Source: Oscarella lobularis (taxonomy: Eukaryota > Porifera > Homoscleromorpha > Homosclerophorida > Oscarellidae). Taken from it: a stretch of 64,000 nt of DNA. Position 1 is the first letter of the stretch. Every line of letters begins with the position of its first letter. Positions 35,813-46,721 of the stretch are shown in pieces. The notes beneath the pieces are model-generated. The model ran no database searches and was not told where the DNA came from. It worked only from the letters and a program-made list of their open reading frames with translations. The position numbers and the translations under genes were made by a program. Where the stretch lies: contig NC_089182.1 of NCBI RefSeq assembly GCF_947507565.1, positions 3,162,001-3,226,000 on the forward strand. Reading direction: 5' to 3'.

Positions 35813-38800
35813 ATGGCTGCAAGTCAACTTTTTGCGCCGTACAGAGCCCTTGGCTTCGTTTCGAGTCACGTCCCCGCTGTCTTGCACAGCGCTGGAGCGG
35901 ATAGTTTTATCACCACAGCAATTGGACGCACTTTTCACTACTACAACGTAATTCGGTCGATTTATCCAATATTTTCCCTCATTTTGCATTTAGTGTGCGA
36001 AATTAAACCTCACTTTCGTTGGTATTGGCAGTGAAGACGCGCATTTTTTGATACTACGGGTTCACTTTTTAGGAATTCCGCAATTTGAACCAATTAGCTG
36101 CCTAGCAAGTCAAGGTATGCTTCTCTTCACTGCATCGGGCTTGGATATCAAACTGTGGAAAAGGGCCAAAGAGGTGCAGCCCTAAAAAATGACTTTGCGT
36201 CTCTGCCAGATATTTTTTGATTTATAGATCAGAGTCTTTCGTGGCCATCGAAAAAATATTCACAGTCTACTTCCATTTGGCGAACATTTAATATCAGTAG
36301 ATGACGATAATGAAGTCAAAATTTGGAATTCAAAATCAACGGGTAGGGAGAAAATCATCTCTATATGTTTTTCTTTAGAAGAGAAATTCTTTCTAGAACT
36401 GTATTCTGAAATGGAATTCGACGCGTCAAACTTTCGCATAACGACCGTCATGCATTCCAGCACCTACCTAAACAAAATTCTTTTCGGCTCTGGACAGGGA
36501 TCGATGCAGTTGTGGAACGTAAAGACAAAGTACGTTAGAGAAACGAAATAGAAAATAAAGTCCTTCCTATAAAAAATCGCTTCAGTCAACTCATCTATTC
36601 CTTCGAAGGATGGGCCAGTTCCGTTCTCGTCATTGCGCAGGTGAGAAAACCGGAAAATTCAAAGCTTCGACTATCTGAGTCTCACAGGCGCCGGCTGTCG
36701 ACGTCGTCGCCGTCGGACTCCAAAACGGCAACGTCGTCGTGCACAATCTAAAATTCGACGCAACGTTGATGAAATTCCAACAGGATTGGGGTCCCGTAAC
36801 GCAGATCAGTTTTCGAACAGGCACGAGAGGAAGATTCAGATTCTTATTTATTTATTTATTTATGACGTAGATCATATTCCCGTTATGGCGTCGGCTGGCA
36901 CGGCCGGTCACGTGGCTCTGTGGGATCTCGAGAAAAAGCGTCTGTTGTCGACTATGTATGATTGTCACGACGGATCTGTTAGTAGTCTTCACTTTCTGCC
37001 CTCGCAACCGTTACTTGTCTCAACAGGACAGGACAATTCCATAAACGTGAGTTTCTCTCTCTATGAGATACGGTGTAGTTATTTGGACTTTTATTTAGGT
37101 GTGGATTTTTGATATGTCTGACGGCGGTGGACGGTTGCTGCGGTCGCGTAAAGGTCATAGTGCGCCGCCTATTGGATGCCAGTTCTATGGATCTAGCGGC
37201 CAATTAATTCTCACTACAGGTTTGGCTGTAGACTATTATTACACAGACATTATTTACGCAGTGTCTCTTTGTTAGGATTGGATAGAGCGTTTCGAGTCAC
37301 TTGCACGGTGAAAGACGAATTTAACACGGAGCTTTCGCAAGGTAAAGATAGGAGACTTGTGCATACACATCAGTCGCATATAGGAAATATTTTTTAAGGG
37401 TCTGTCATCAAAAAAGCCAAGTTGAAAGGCGTCAAAGCCGAGGAGCTCAAACTTTCTCCGATCACCGCTTTCTCTGCTGGTGCGATTAGACGTGCAGTTC
37501 TTCTAGATTAATATATTTTTTTCTAGAGGAGGCGAGGGAACGAGATTGGGACAACGTAGCCACTTGCCATCGCGGTTCGCGCGTCGTTCGAACGTGGAAC
37601 TATCAAAATAAGTGCATCGGAAAACACAAGTTGGATGCGCGTAGCGTTCCCGCTACAGCCAAAGCAGAAGTTCGTTGATTATACGAGACGATGAGGTCGA
37701 GTAGTTGTTCGTTTTTTCTAGTGCGTCGTCGTTAGTCACTGTGGAAATTTTGTTCTCATTGGCTACTCTTCTGGACACGTGGAAACGTTTAATATTCAGT
37801 CAGGATTGCCTCGGGGATCCTTCGGTTCGTCGAAAGGTAAAGCCATAGATATTTAGCTAGTTACGGAAGTGATGCGGAACAGCAGCGCATGATGGGCCCG
37901 TTCGAGGCGTTGCCATTAACGCCGTCGATCGTGACGTCATTACCGGGTCGGCAGATCGAACAGTAAAGGTCAGCTTTGAATGAATCGCTTACAGCAGAAA
38001 GAAATTATCTTACGTACAGTTTTGGGAGTTTCGGAGTAAGAGATTGACTGAAACGTTGGCTATGGGAGCTCCTGTATCTAGGATGTTATTCCACATAGAA
38101 AGGCAAGTACAGAAGACTCTCTTTATGAAAGCATCTAGGTTTTTTTCTCGCAGTTCTATGCTCGCCGTTGCCCTAGACGATTTCCGTGTTCACGTAATCG
38201 ACTCCGACATCAGACGAACGATACGAACGTTTAGTGGACATGAGAACGAAATCCTCGACATGGTCAGCGCGATTCGAATCTAAGATTTTTTCTGCGACGT
38301 TTTCTCTGCTCTAAGACGTTTAGTCCTGACTCGAGATGGCTTATCACTTCGTCTATGGACTCGAGCGTTCGCACGTGGGACTTGCCGTCGGCTCGACTCA
38401 TTGACTATTTCATCGTCGAGTCGCCGGCAACCGGCATCAGCTTGTCTCCTACAGGCGACTTTCTCGCTACGATTCACGCTGACGATTTGGGCATTTATCT
38501 ATGGTATAGTAGAATTTATTATATGGAGAAATGACGACGCGTTTTTAGGTCGAATAAGACGCTATACTCTCAAGTTTCACTGCGTCCCCTACCCGTTGAT
38601 TATCAGCCAAGAGTCGTTGATCTTCCGACTACGACTAGTGACGATAATCAAAGTCAGATAATAAATAGCTATTTTCTTAGCGCTAATAGCATCTAGGCGC
38701 AGGTTTAGGCGAGTCTGTGGCGCACGCGGCGGACGTCAAGGACGAAGTGGACGCAGACGACGACGAAGAATCGGACGCGGAGCAGTTAGCGGATTATTTG

Positions 38801-39632
38801 GTGACTCTTTCGCGGCTACCGAATTCTCGATGGAAAAATCTGGTTCATTTGGACACGATAAAAGTAACGCGACATCGAAGTCTAAAGGCGATTTGGTTCA
38901 CGGTTGCTTTAGGAGAGAAATAAGCCGAAGGAGCCGCCTAAAGCACCGGAGGCCGCGCCGTTTTTCTTACCCACTGTGCCTGGATTGGGCTTCAAGTTTG
39001 CCACGGAAGACAAAGACAAGGCTGAAGACTTGAAGCAGGATCAGGTGCGTAACACGCGTCACACACACAAAAGGTAGACCTCGACGGGGAATTTTTAGTC
39101 CAAACTAATTCGAATGGCTAAACTTCGACCGAAATCCGATTTCCAACAGTGCTTAGAAACGTGTTCGTCTCGCGGAACATGTACGAAGTTTTAGATGAGA
39201 AAGCGTCTGAAAATTAATCCTTTGGTTGTGTTCTCCAGTCGATTCGTTGATAGAGATGCTTATCGCGATGGGATCGTCGGCAATCGCCGTCGAGCTCCAT
39301 TGCCTCGGCCCCGACGGCGGCGGAAGTCGGGATCAGTTGATGCAGATGATGGATTTCTTTGCAGAGCAACTTGAAACTGGAAAGAACTTCGAAATGCTTC
39401 AGTCTATCTTGCACGTCTTCCTCAAGGTACGACTCGTTTGTTCAAAGGACTCTAGAGAATTCTCTTTGTCTTTTTCTAGGTGCATGGGGACTCTATTGCC
39501 TCTGATGAGCAGTTGAGTGGTCGCGCCGAAGAACTGCTGCGAATTCATAAGGAAACTTGGACGCGCGTTCAGGATCTCTTAAATCGATCCTCGTGTCTCG
39601 TTAACTATTTCAAGAGTGCAACGCTTTCGTAG
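35813..39632 (+). CDS. WDR36: WDR36/UTP21, WD-repeat protein of the SSU processome
   Basis: WDR36 is part of the UTP-B module that assembles on pre-rRNA for 18S maturation in the nucleolus. The start at 35813 gives MAASQLFAPYRALGFVSSHV, like the human FRALGLYSSDVP segment. WD repeats follow through the body, with markers TYLNKILFGSGQGSMQLWN (spelled from 36460), APAVDVVAVGLQNGNVVVHN, ISFRT, GHVALWDLEKKRL, LGVALDD-like LAVALDDFRVHVID and SPTGDFLATIHADDLGIYLW. The C-terminal UTP21 domain starts near SRWKNLVHLDTIK and includes FLPTVPGL-like and LGPDGGGSRDQLMQMMDFF segments, ending NYFKSATLS at TAG 39630-39632. Head-to-head with FAM32A. Confidence 0.93.
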
Positions 39633-39791
39633 AGGATAGAACCGAATTAATACACGCCACTTTAGGACCGTGAGTTTTTTGTTCGATGCTTTATTTTACA
39701 GACAAGCCACGACGCGGACGGAAAAAAATCACAGCAACAGCGGTCGCATCACACAAAGGCAAGAAGTCTGAATCGCGTTTTTCTTGACCTA

Positions 39792-40650
39792 TTATTCGCA
39801 ATTGGGTGGTGGGTTCCAAATGCTGGGCGATACGATTCCCGCGCGGATGTCGTAAAACGAATTGGTCACCGACGTTTCAATTGCCTCCGGACCCCGCGTG
39901 ACGATGACTTCGCGGACGGGGATGCAGCTCGGATAGGTGAACGAACCAAGCCAAGTGAAAGCTGCGCGTATAAAATTGAAAGAAAATTTTTAGGTCGGGG
40001 GAAATACTTACGAGACGGTCCAACCCGATCTGAAAATTCGACGGCTGTGATGAGACACTCGCCTCCGCCAATCGTGTACTCTCCCTCAAACGTGGCATCG
40101 GGAGGAATTTCGTACGGTTGCCAGGGGAAAAATGGCTCGGTTCTCTGCAAAAGTAAGTGGGGTACATACATTTATATGCACGTAGAGTTGCACAGCTCAC
40201 GTACGCGGCATCGTCCTGTAACGAGATCGGTGACGTAGAATGCGTTTTCGTTGTAGAGCATCAGAATGTCCTGAAAACTAGACAGAAAAGAGTCGATACG
40301 CGCACTCCCCGTTTTTTGATTAAGTTAGTGCAATTTAAATTTTAAGGGGGAGTAGGAGTAGGCAGCTTTGGTGCGTGATTTGGACAGCTAGGTACCCCAA
40401 AGATGCAGTGCACTCGCTTTCGTATCCGCAATACTTACGTTCTGTTGGACAAATTAGCGTCGAGCTCGTCGACGATTCGCTTGCGACGATTAGTGTAGTC
40501 GTACGAGATATTGAAACGGTTATGCACGCCTTTGCCGTGATCGTAGGCCGACGCTCTGCCCTCCCATAGAGGAGGGGTTTGGCACGGCTCGGGCTGCTGA
40601 GCGTAGATAACCGATACAAAGAACAGAACAACGAGAACGGCGAGTCTCAT
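39792..40650 (-). CDS. EPDR1: ependymin-related protein, array copy 1
   Basis: This is a secreted ependymin-related glycoprotein of about 200 residues; the family is extracellular or lysosomal and binds lipid in a beta-sandwich pocket. The start at 40650 gives MRLAVLVVLFFVSVIYA, a signal peptide, then EPCQTPPLWEGRASAYDHGK, the hallmark EPDR N-terminus, and RFNISYD. Later exons encode a YNENAFYV-type strand, PFFPWQPYEIPPDATFEGEY, TIGGGECLITAVEFSDRVG and the C-terminal IRAGIVSPSIWNPPPNCE, with TAA at 39792-39794. Human EPDR1 has matching WEGR, PLDIPQNSTFEDQYSIGG and PPSTCQ segments. It is the first of three tandem copies on this strand and ends tail to tail with WDR36. Confidence 0.9.
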
Positions 40651-40755
40651 CTCGTTTTGTTGTTGTGTTGCTCCCACGTGAGAATGTATCACGAGTGACG
40701 CGAGTTCCACTCGCCACGTGTGCCGAGCGATCCAATGAGAACCCGTTACTTCTCA
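40651..40755 (-). promoter_or_regulatory. shared upstream block of ependymin genes, E-boxes and CCAAT
   Basis: The 105 bases before copy 1 and those before copy 2 (41694-41790) are nearly the same and differ mainly by small indels. Both contain two CACGTG E-boxes and an ATTGG (reverse CCAAT) element. The pseudogene keeps two CACGTG elements in a more diverged flank. A duplicated tract, AGACAGAAATTGATTTCTGG, occurs twice in tandem at 41817-41856. Confidence 0.5.
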
Positions 40756-40859
40756 CTAGACAGAAATTGATTTTTGGATTTATTCAGATGAAAAGAGAAC
40801 GAACGAACGAAAAAAACAAAAGATTCAAAAAACGAGCAGCTGAAGAGTCAAAGACGAAA

Positions 40860-41693
40860 CTATTCGCAATTGGGCGGCGGATTCCAAATGCTTGGATTTG
40901 CAATTCCTGCCGTGATGTCGTAGAACGACTGCGTCAGCGACGTTTCAATTGCCTCCGGTCCTCGCGTGACAACGACTTCGCGGATGGGAATGCAGCCCGG
41001 ATAGGTAAACGACCCAAGCCACGACAAAGCTGTGGGAAAATAATAATGGTAAATGATGGGCTAATGTTTTTATTTGGTAGGCGTACGAGTCGTTCCAACG
41101 CGGTCCGAAAACTCGACAGCAGTGATGAGACACTCGCCTCCGCCGATCGTGAACTCTCCTTCGAACGTGGCATCGGACGGAACTTCGTACGGTATCCATG
41201 GAAACGGCGGAGTGGTGGTTTTCTACAAGAGGTGAGCATATATAAGAGTATAGTAGCGTTTCTACGTGCGCATGCAGCCTTACGTTGCAGCGTCCTGTGA
41301 CACGATCAATGGTATAGAACTCGTTTTGGTTGTAGAGAAACAGGTACTCGTGAAAACTACATAGATTACAGGAAGGGGGCACATAAGAGAGTGTAGTCGA
41401 GATCTGGCTATAGGATCTACTAATAGTCTGCAGATTGGTTCCCAAACCCCACTTAATTTGCAGCTAAAAAACCGTTCTTACCTTCTTCCCGGCAAGTTAG
41501 CGTCGATTTCGTCGACGATTCTCCTGCGACGATTGGGTCCGTCGTACGAGATGTTGAAACGGTTATGCACGCCTTTGCCGTGATCGTAGGCCGACGCTCT
41601 GCCCTCCCATAGAGGAGGGGTTTGGCACGGCTCGGGTTGCTGAGCGTAGATAACCGATGCAAAGAACAGAACAACGAGAACAGCGAGCTTCAT
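40860..41693 (-). CDS. EPDR1: ependymin-related protein, array copy 2
   Basis: This is a paralogue of the preceding gene. It starts at 41693 with MKLAVLVVLFFASVIYA, followed by an N-terminal exon nearly identical to copy 1 (EPCQTPPLWEGRASAYDHGK, RFNISYDGPNRRRR). The middle exons encode PPFPWIPYEVPSDATFEGEF and TIGGGECLITAVEFSDRVG, and the last exon ends PSIWNPPPNCE with TAG at 40860-40862. The reading frame is open through all exons I could place. Its 3' half, including intron sequence, is closer to the downstream pseudogene (copy 3) than to copy 1, so copies 2 and 3 share the most recent duplication. Likely secreted, with the same role as copy 1. Confidence 0.88.
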
Positions 41694-41919
41694 CTCGTTT
41701 TGTTGTTGTGTTTCTCCCACGTGAGAATGCACAGTATCACGAGTTCGACTCGCCACGTGTGCTGAGCGATCCAATGAGAACCCAGGCTGCAAAGGTAAAG
41801 CTAAAAGTTCTCACTAGACAGAAATTGATTTCTGGAGACAGAAATTGATTTCTGGAGAGTTTATTCAGAACGAACAAAAAACCGTAAGATTCAAAAACGA
41901 GCAGCTGAAGAGTCAAAGA

Positions 41920-42865
41920 CTACTCGCAATTCGGGGGCGGATTCCAAATGCTTGGGTCTTTAATTCCTGCCGTGATGTTAGAGAACGACTGCGTCAGCGA
42001 CGTTTCAATTGCCTCCGGTCCTCGCGTGAAAACGACTTCGCGGATGGGAATGCAGCCCGGATAGGTAAACGACCCAAGCCACGTCAACGCTGCGCTAAAT
42101 TAAATAATAAAGGACGGGCTAATGGTTTTCATTTGGTAGGCGTACGACTCGTTCCAACGCGGTCCGAAAATTCGACAGCAGTGATGAGACACTCGCCTCC
42201 GCCGATTGTGTACTCTCATTCGAACGTGGCATCGGACGGAACTTCGTACGGTTGCCAGGGAAACGGCGGAGTGGTGGTTTTCTGCAAGAGGTGAGCATAT
42301 ATAAGAGTATAGTAGCGTTTCTACGTGCGCAGCATTACGTTGCAGCGTCCGGTGACGCGATCAATGGTATAGAACTCGTTTTGGTTGTAGAGAAACAGGT
42401 ACTCATGGAAACTACATGAATTATAGAAGGTACAGTACATAAGAGAGTGTAGCTAGCTGCAGCATTTGGCTATAGAATCTACTACTGTATTAGTTTGCAA
42501 ATTAGTTTGCAGGTTAGTTTCATGCATACACATCATGCTATATACAGTAGGAGAGATATTCACAGCCCGCATTACGCACTAACAACTGGGTCTTACTGTA
42601 CCTTCTTCCCGGCAAGTTAGCGTCGATTTCGTCGACGATTCTCCTACGACGATTGGGTCCGTCGTACGAGATGTTGAAAAGGTTATGGACGCCTTTGCCG
42701 TTATCGTAGGCCGACGCTCTCTTCCTTCCCATAGAGGAGGGGTTTGACCAGGGATACTAGACAATATTATCTATATTATCTAGTATCCCTGGTTTGACAC
42801 GGCTCGGGTTGCTGAGCGTACATAACCGACGCGAAACACAGAACAAGAAGGAGAGCGATCTTCAT
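41920..42865 (-). pseudogene. ependymin-related pseudogene, array copy 3
   Basis: The copy begins like its neighbours (MKIALLLVLCFASVMYAQQP at 42865) but is broken. A 42-43 bp palindromic insertion in the first exon brings an in-frame TAA right after EPCQT. About 30 bases further on, two extra bases in GGGAAGGAAGAG shift the frame relative to copies 1 and 2. In the middle exon the GGA of ATFEGEY has become TGA (about 42218-42222). The final exon still reads DPSIWNPPPNCE with TAG at 41920-41922. Intron and exon sequence remain very close to copy 2, so the loss is recent. A truncated product from a downstream start cannot be excluded but would lack the signal peptide. Confidence 0.8.
42749..42790. 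mobile_element. tiny palindromic insertion with target duplication, MITE-like
   Basis: The insert opens CAGGGATACTAG and closes CTAGTATCCCT(G), so it is nearly a complete palindrome of 42-43 bases with an AT-rich centre. It is flanked by direct repeats GGTTTGAC at 42741-42748 and 42791-42798, which can be read as an 8-base duplication, or 7 bases if the last G belongs to the element. The paralogous sites in copies 1 and 2 read GGTTTGGCACGG without any insert. The CAGGG ends and 8-base duplication resemble hAT elements, but with so little internal sequence the family is a guess. Confidence 0.65.
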
Positions 42866-43051
42866 TGTTGTTGGCGCTGTCGTTGTACTCCCTCCTCGTA
42901 CACGTGAGAAGCCATCACGAGTTTTTGCGCTCACATGATTGTAACGACCCAATTGGAATTACACGTGGGCGTATTATTGCTAGTTAATTTCATTTTATTG
43001 ATTAAATAGCACCCCTGTTTCACTTATTAATTTAAACCGTTTGTCTGTTTT

Positions 43052-45366
43052 TCAGGAAAATTTGTGTGTATATCGAAAACGTCTCACTGCGGGCTCACTT
43101 CTGCTGTTTTTGCCTTCCGTTTCCTCATTCTGTTTCTTCTCTTCTTCTTCTTCTTCACCGGACACCTGATCTGGACTTGCTTTATCGTCATCTTCACGAT
43201 TATCATCACCGTCATCGTCATCACTCTGCTCTCCAGGTTTTGTACAAAGATCCTTCTCTTCTGATTTCTCACATGAAACGTTCGACGACGACGAATGCGG
43301 GACTTCAACGGAGGTACGCTTCACACCCCCACCTCTCAGAAAATGACGCAGACGATAGTAATCCAAAAATGTTTTCGCTACATTGTGTCCCAGCTGAAAA
43401 TCTAGCCACAAGCATTTTTCTCCCTGTCTCTATTACTGTATCAGCTTACATCCTTCTTCTGTATAAGGAGACGGTGACGAAGGCACTTGTCCTGTTGTGT
43501 AGCTAAAAAAGGACACCTCCAGTGTGTAGCAGTTTGTCTGTGAATCAAGACAGCCACCCAGACACCTTGAAAATATCAATACAGAAGATTAAATAATTTG
43601 TTTAGGACTACCACCTTCTGCCTGTGCCTGCCTTGACTGCATCTCTATTGAAGGAGGTATTAGCCTAATGTAAAAAATACAATTGCTATTGTACATGCCT
43701 CAAAATTCTAGTGCTTAGTTACCATGGAGAAATCGGGTGCGTTTGAGCAAAGAAGTTTGGGAAATACTGAATGGCGATCAAACCGTTCCGTATCATCATA
43801 GACATTTCCATACATGAAGCCTGGTAAGTGTCATTACTGTTATTCAAAATACGCGGTACGGTTATACCATTCATTAGAGTGGAATGAGCGTGTATGTCAA
43901 TATAGAAATCAAGGTCTGTGTCCTGCATGAAGGTAAGAATTAGCGTGCCTATATTAGTCAGTGGAAGTGGCAATCCTAACTGGATCTGTATCATATTCAA
44001 GTACGAGTGATTTCGTTGCCTGCAACGTGGGATGGGCCCATGGTGAAGGATCGTGCCAGTGCCGATTCAAATCAAAGCCCATGAGCGAGCACCTGCAAAG
44101 GAAAGAAGTAAACATAAATATTTTTTAATAAGAAAATTTCTTGCCTATAGTTTCCTAAGAAGACTCCATCAGGATTCAGCATGGGAACTAGGAGTGGCCA
44201 AATTAATCATCTTAATTACGAAGTTCTGGTGAGTGTACCAATTTTGAAAACCATATTGTCTCGTAGAACAAGAGCCGCAGGATCGGAGCTCACGAGAAAA
44301 TCAATGAATCCTAAGGAAAGAAAGAGCTACAATACACTTAACTCCTTTATTTCTTTTTCTTACCTTGGCAGACGTACGATGAGGGCGTTTCTCCTGGATG
44401 AACCCTCGCCGTTATAAACACCATTCTTTTCTTTTCTTTTGAGGCCAAATAGCGCGGCGAAGAAATGGTAATAATGTCCATTCTCCGCTGTTGCTACACA
44501 TACGAATACAGGCTACGTTCTGAGCGGTCTGTGTGGGCTACGTACAACGCTAAGACAGAGCATCTCTCTCTTGAAATAGTCAAGTCCTCGCGCTTCAATG
44601 TCATCAAGGTATTCCACTAGTCTACTATACGTGTACGGGTATGAATAAGCAAACTAAAAAATATTGTACCACAGAAGTAAAATCCCAATTATAGTTTAGT
44701 TACCTCGTAAGTATCATCTTCGCGGTCGAATGCAAACGCAAAAGACATGACGTAGTTTTTATGGTGCTCAGGGGAACGATAGTAAAAGACCGTCTTTGCA
44801 GGAATTCTTTGCCTTTAGACACAAATTGCATATTGAGCACCTACTAGATAGGAAACCCCCTACCATTGAGGTCGACTTGTTGATTTCACGAGCGGACTCA
44901 TTCCCTCGCGATAGAGACTTTTTGTTTTGCTAAAATTCACCACGTGAAATATGATGCGTTGCTCCGATTTGACGTTGCGCACGCTGAAGTGAAACCACAC
45001 CCGAAATCTGATATTTCCCCGCCCCCCACGAGAAAATCAAATATTATGCGCTTGCGCACGAGTGATACGACCTTGGATTGCACGTGTCAGGCCGAATAAA
45101 CAGATCGTATTCAAAGTCGTTTATGTAGTCTACTCTGCCCAGGTTGCCTAACAACGTTTCGTGCAATTTTCCTAGCTAGTGACGAATTTTGGAGGCTCAC
45201 CGCCTTCGAAGCAGGCGTCGAAGACGAGGTGACCCTTTTCGGGGGGCCCCGGCGCCACTTTCAAGTTGCTGACGTTCCCGACAAACGGATCGACTAGCGG
45301 CGATCGGCTGCTTTCCTTTCGCTCGCCGTCTTCGCCTTCTCCACAGCGATTTACGTCCGTCGCCAT
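43052..45366 (-). CDS. AGBL4: cytosolic carboxypeptidase 6 (AGBL4), tubulin deglutamylase
   Basis: This M14-family zinc carboxypeptidase trims glutamate side chains from tubulin and other proteins. The start at 45366 gives MATDVNRCGEGEDGER. The N-terminal domain follows with GHLVFDACFEGG, then GNLGRVDYINDFEYDLFIRP and FHVVNFSKTKSLYREGMSPL. The catalytic domain has NYVMSFAFAFDRE, YSYPYTYSRL, RVHPGETPSS (first zinc ligands, near 44385-44400), NPDG, GFDLNRHW and FYIDIHAHSTLMNG (the histidine ligand). The C-terminal exon has LGHNVAKTFLDYYRLRHFL, then a long acidic tail rich in D and E that is not in the human protein as I recall it. It ends FRYTHKFS at 43052. Its start codon is 69 bases after the stop of CAAP1. 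Confidence 0.93.
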
Positions 45367-45435
45367 TGCCAACGGAAATTAGCGCACGGTAAGTCCAAAA
45401 AAACGCGGCAGTTCCTGGGGAGAACTACTGTATTT

Positions 45436-46696
45436 TTATTGTTTTCTTATAAAGTGTCGACCGACAGTTTTAGTCTTCTTCTGTTTTTCCAGGACGGTCA
45501 TGGAGAGAAGAGCGCGCTGTTGCAGCGCCTTCAGCTCCTCCTGCTTTCGTTCCAATTGAAGTAGAAGATCTTTCTTCGAATTTCCATTCCCACCGCCACG
45601 CGAGGAGACTTTTTTATCTTTATCCGAATCAGACTTTGCTGCTTCAAGCTCACCTTGAGGTACTTTCACCTTCATTGCTCCTGTATTTCCCTCTGGTTGT
45701 TCTACTTCCTTTTCCTTTGCCGGTTTTACTGACCCTTTCCCTGTAGTTGACCTTTGTTCTGTAGTCGGACTTTTCTCGGTATTCTGTCCCTCGGGTATGA
45801 CCTTTCGTTCTACAACTATCTGCTTAGATTGCTTCTCCTTATTTTCCACTACGATACGAGTTGGTTGATTTGTTGTCTTTTCAACAGGCTTTTCTGATTC
45901 GTCCATGACAACAGTCCTGAATCCCGATCTGTTGATTTTTCTTTTTCTGGGCGGAACGGACTTCGTTTTTTCCAACTCGGCTCTCAACTCTTTTTCTCGC
46001 AGCTCCAGCTCCTGCAAAGACCGATTCCCCTCTTCGCTTGAAGCTACACCTACGTCCTCTTTCGCCACGACTTTTTCTTTCATTTCTCTACTTTTCGACT
46101 CCCCATCCAAATCTTCACCGTCCTCGACCATCAATTCAATTGTATCATCTGCGCCTCCAACACTAAACTGCCTCTGATTTTTGCCGGAATCTTTCTGCTT
46201 AATGTCTTTCTTTTCCTCTTCCTCTTCTGCTTTCTCAGTCTCAGACTCATATGACTCATTGGCTATCAGAGCCAACAAGCGTCTTTCCGATATCCGCTTC
46301 AACTGCTGCACGCACAACTCCTGAAACTCGTCATCCGGCAAATCCTGCAAGAAAATTTCTCAAAATTCAAGTACGAACCTTCTCCTCAATTGTTGTTGTT
46401 ACCTTGACAACTTTCGGTTTTAGTCTATTGATATCGGATTCAGATAAAACGTTGAAAATCTGCTCCATCAATTCTTCGCGATCGAAAACGTGATTCGATA
46501 GCGACTGGAGTCTCGTTTCGGGCGCGGAAACGGTGGCTTGGGGCTGCTGCGAGTCGGATTCGCTCCGCTGCGCTTCGCTCTCCACCGAATCGGCTCTCCG
46601 TCGCTTGTGATGCTTCTTCTTCTTGTGATGACGATGGCGCTCGTGACGCTTACGCTTTCCTTTGCGATCCAACTTGCTCGTGCTATCCGCTTCCAT
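45436..46696 (-). CDS. CAAP1: CAAP1-like nuclear protein
   Basis: This is a low-complexity protein of about 400 residues. It starts at 46696 with MEADSTSKLDRKGKRKRHER and a strongly basic H/K/R segment that could localise it to the nucleus. The recognisable core spans one intron: ELMEQIFNVLSESDINRLKP, then DLPDDEFQELCVQQLKRISE and RRLLALIANES. This aligns with human CAAP1 (caspase activity and apoptosis inhibitor 1) around its IIGEKKLQKMLPDVL and CQEQLELLSEKKILKIL segments. Charged coiled regions and a C-terminal LLLQLERKQEELKALQQ helix follow. The stop TAA overlaps an AATAAA signal. Start codon is 25 bases from that of PUF60. The family call rests on one domain, so it is moderately sure. Confidence 0.75.
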
Positions 46697-46721
46697 GTTG
46701 AGAGCCCGTATTGCGACAAGA

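Noticed and set aside
35225-36034. A 269-codon open frame on the plus strand.
   Set aside because: It runs antisense through all FAM32A exons and then enters WDR36 exon 1 in frame. Only the last part from 35813 is coding. The upstream part is a shadow.
45905-46177. A plus-strand frame rich in serine and phenylalanine.
   Set aside because: It is antisense to the acidic, lysine-rich CAAP1-like coding exon; composition explains it.
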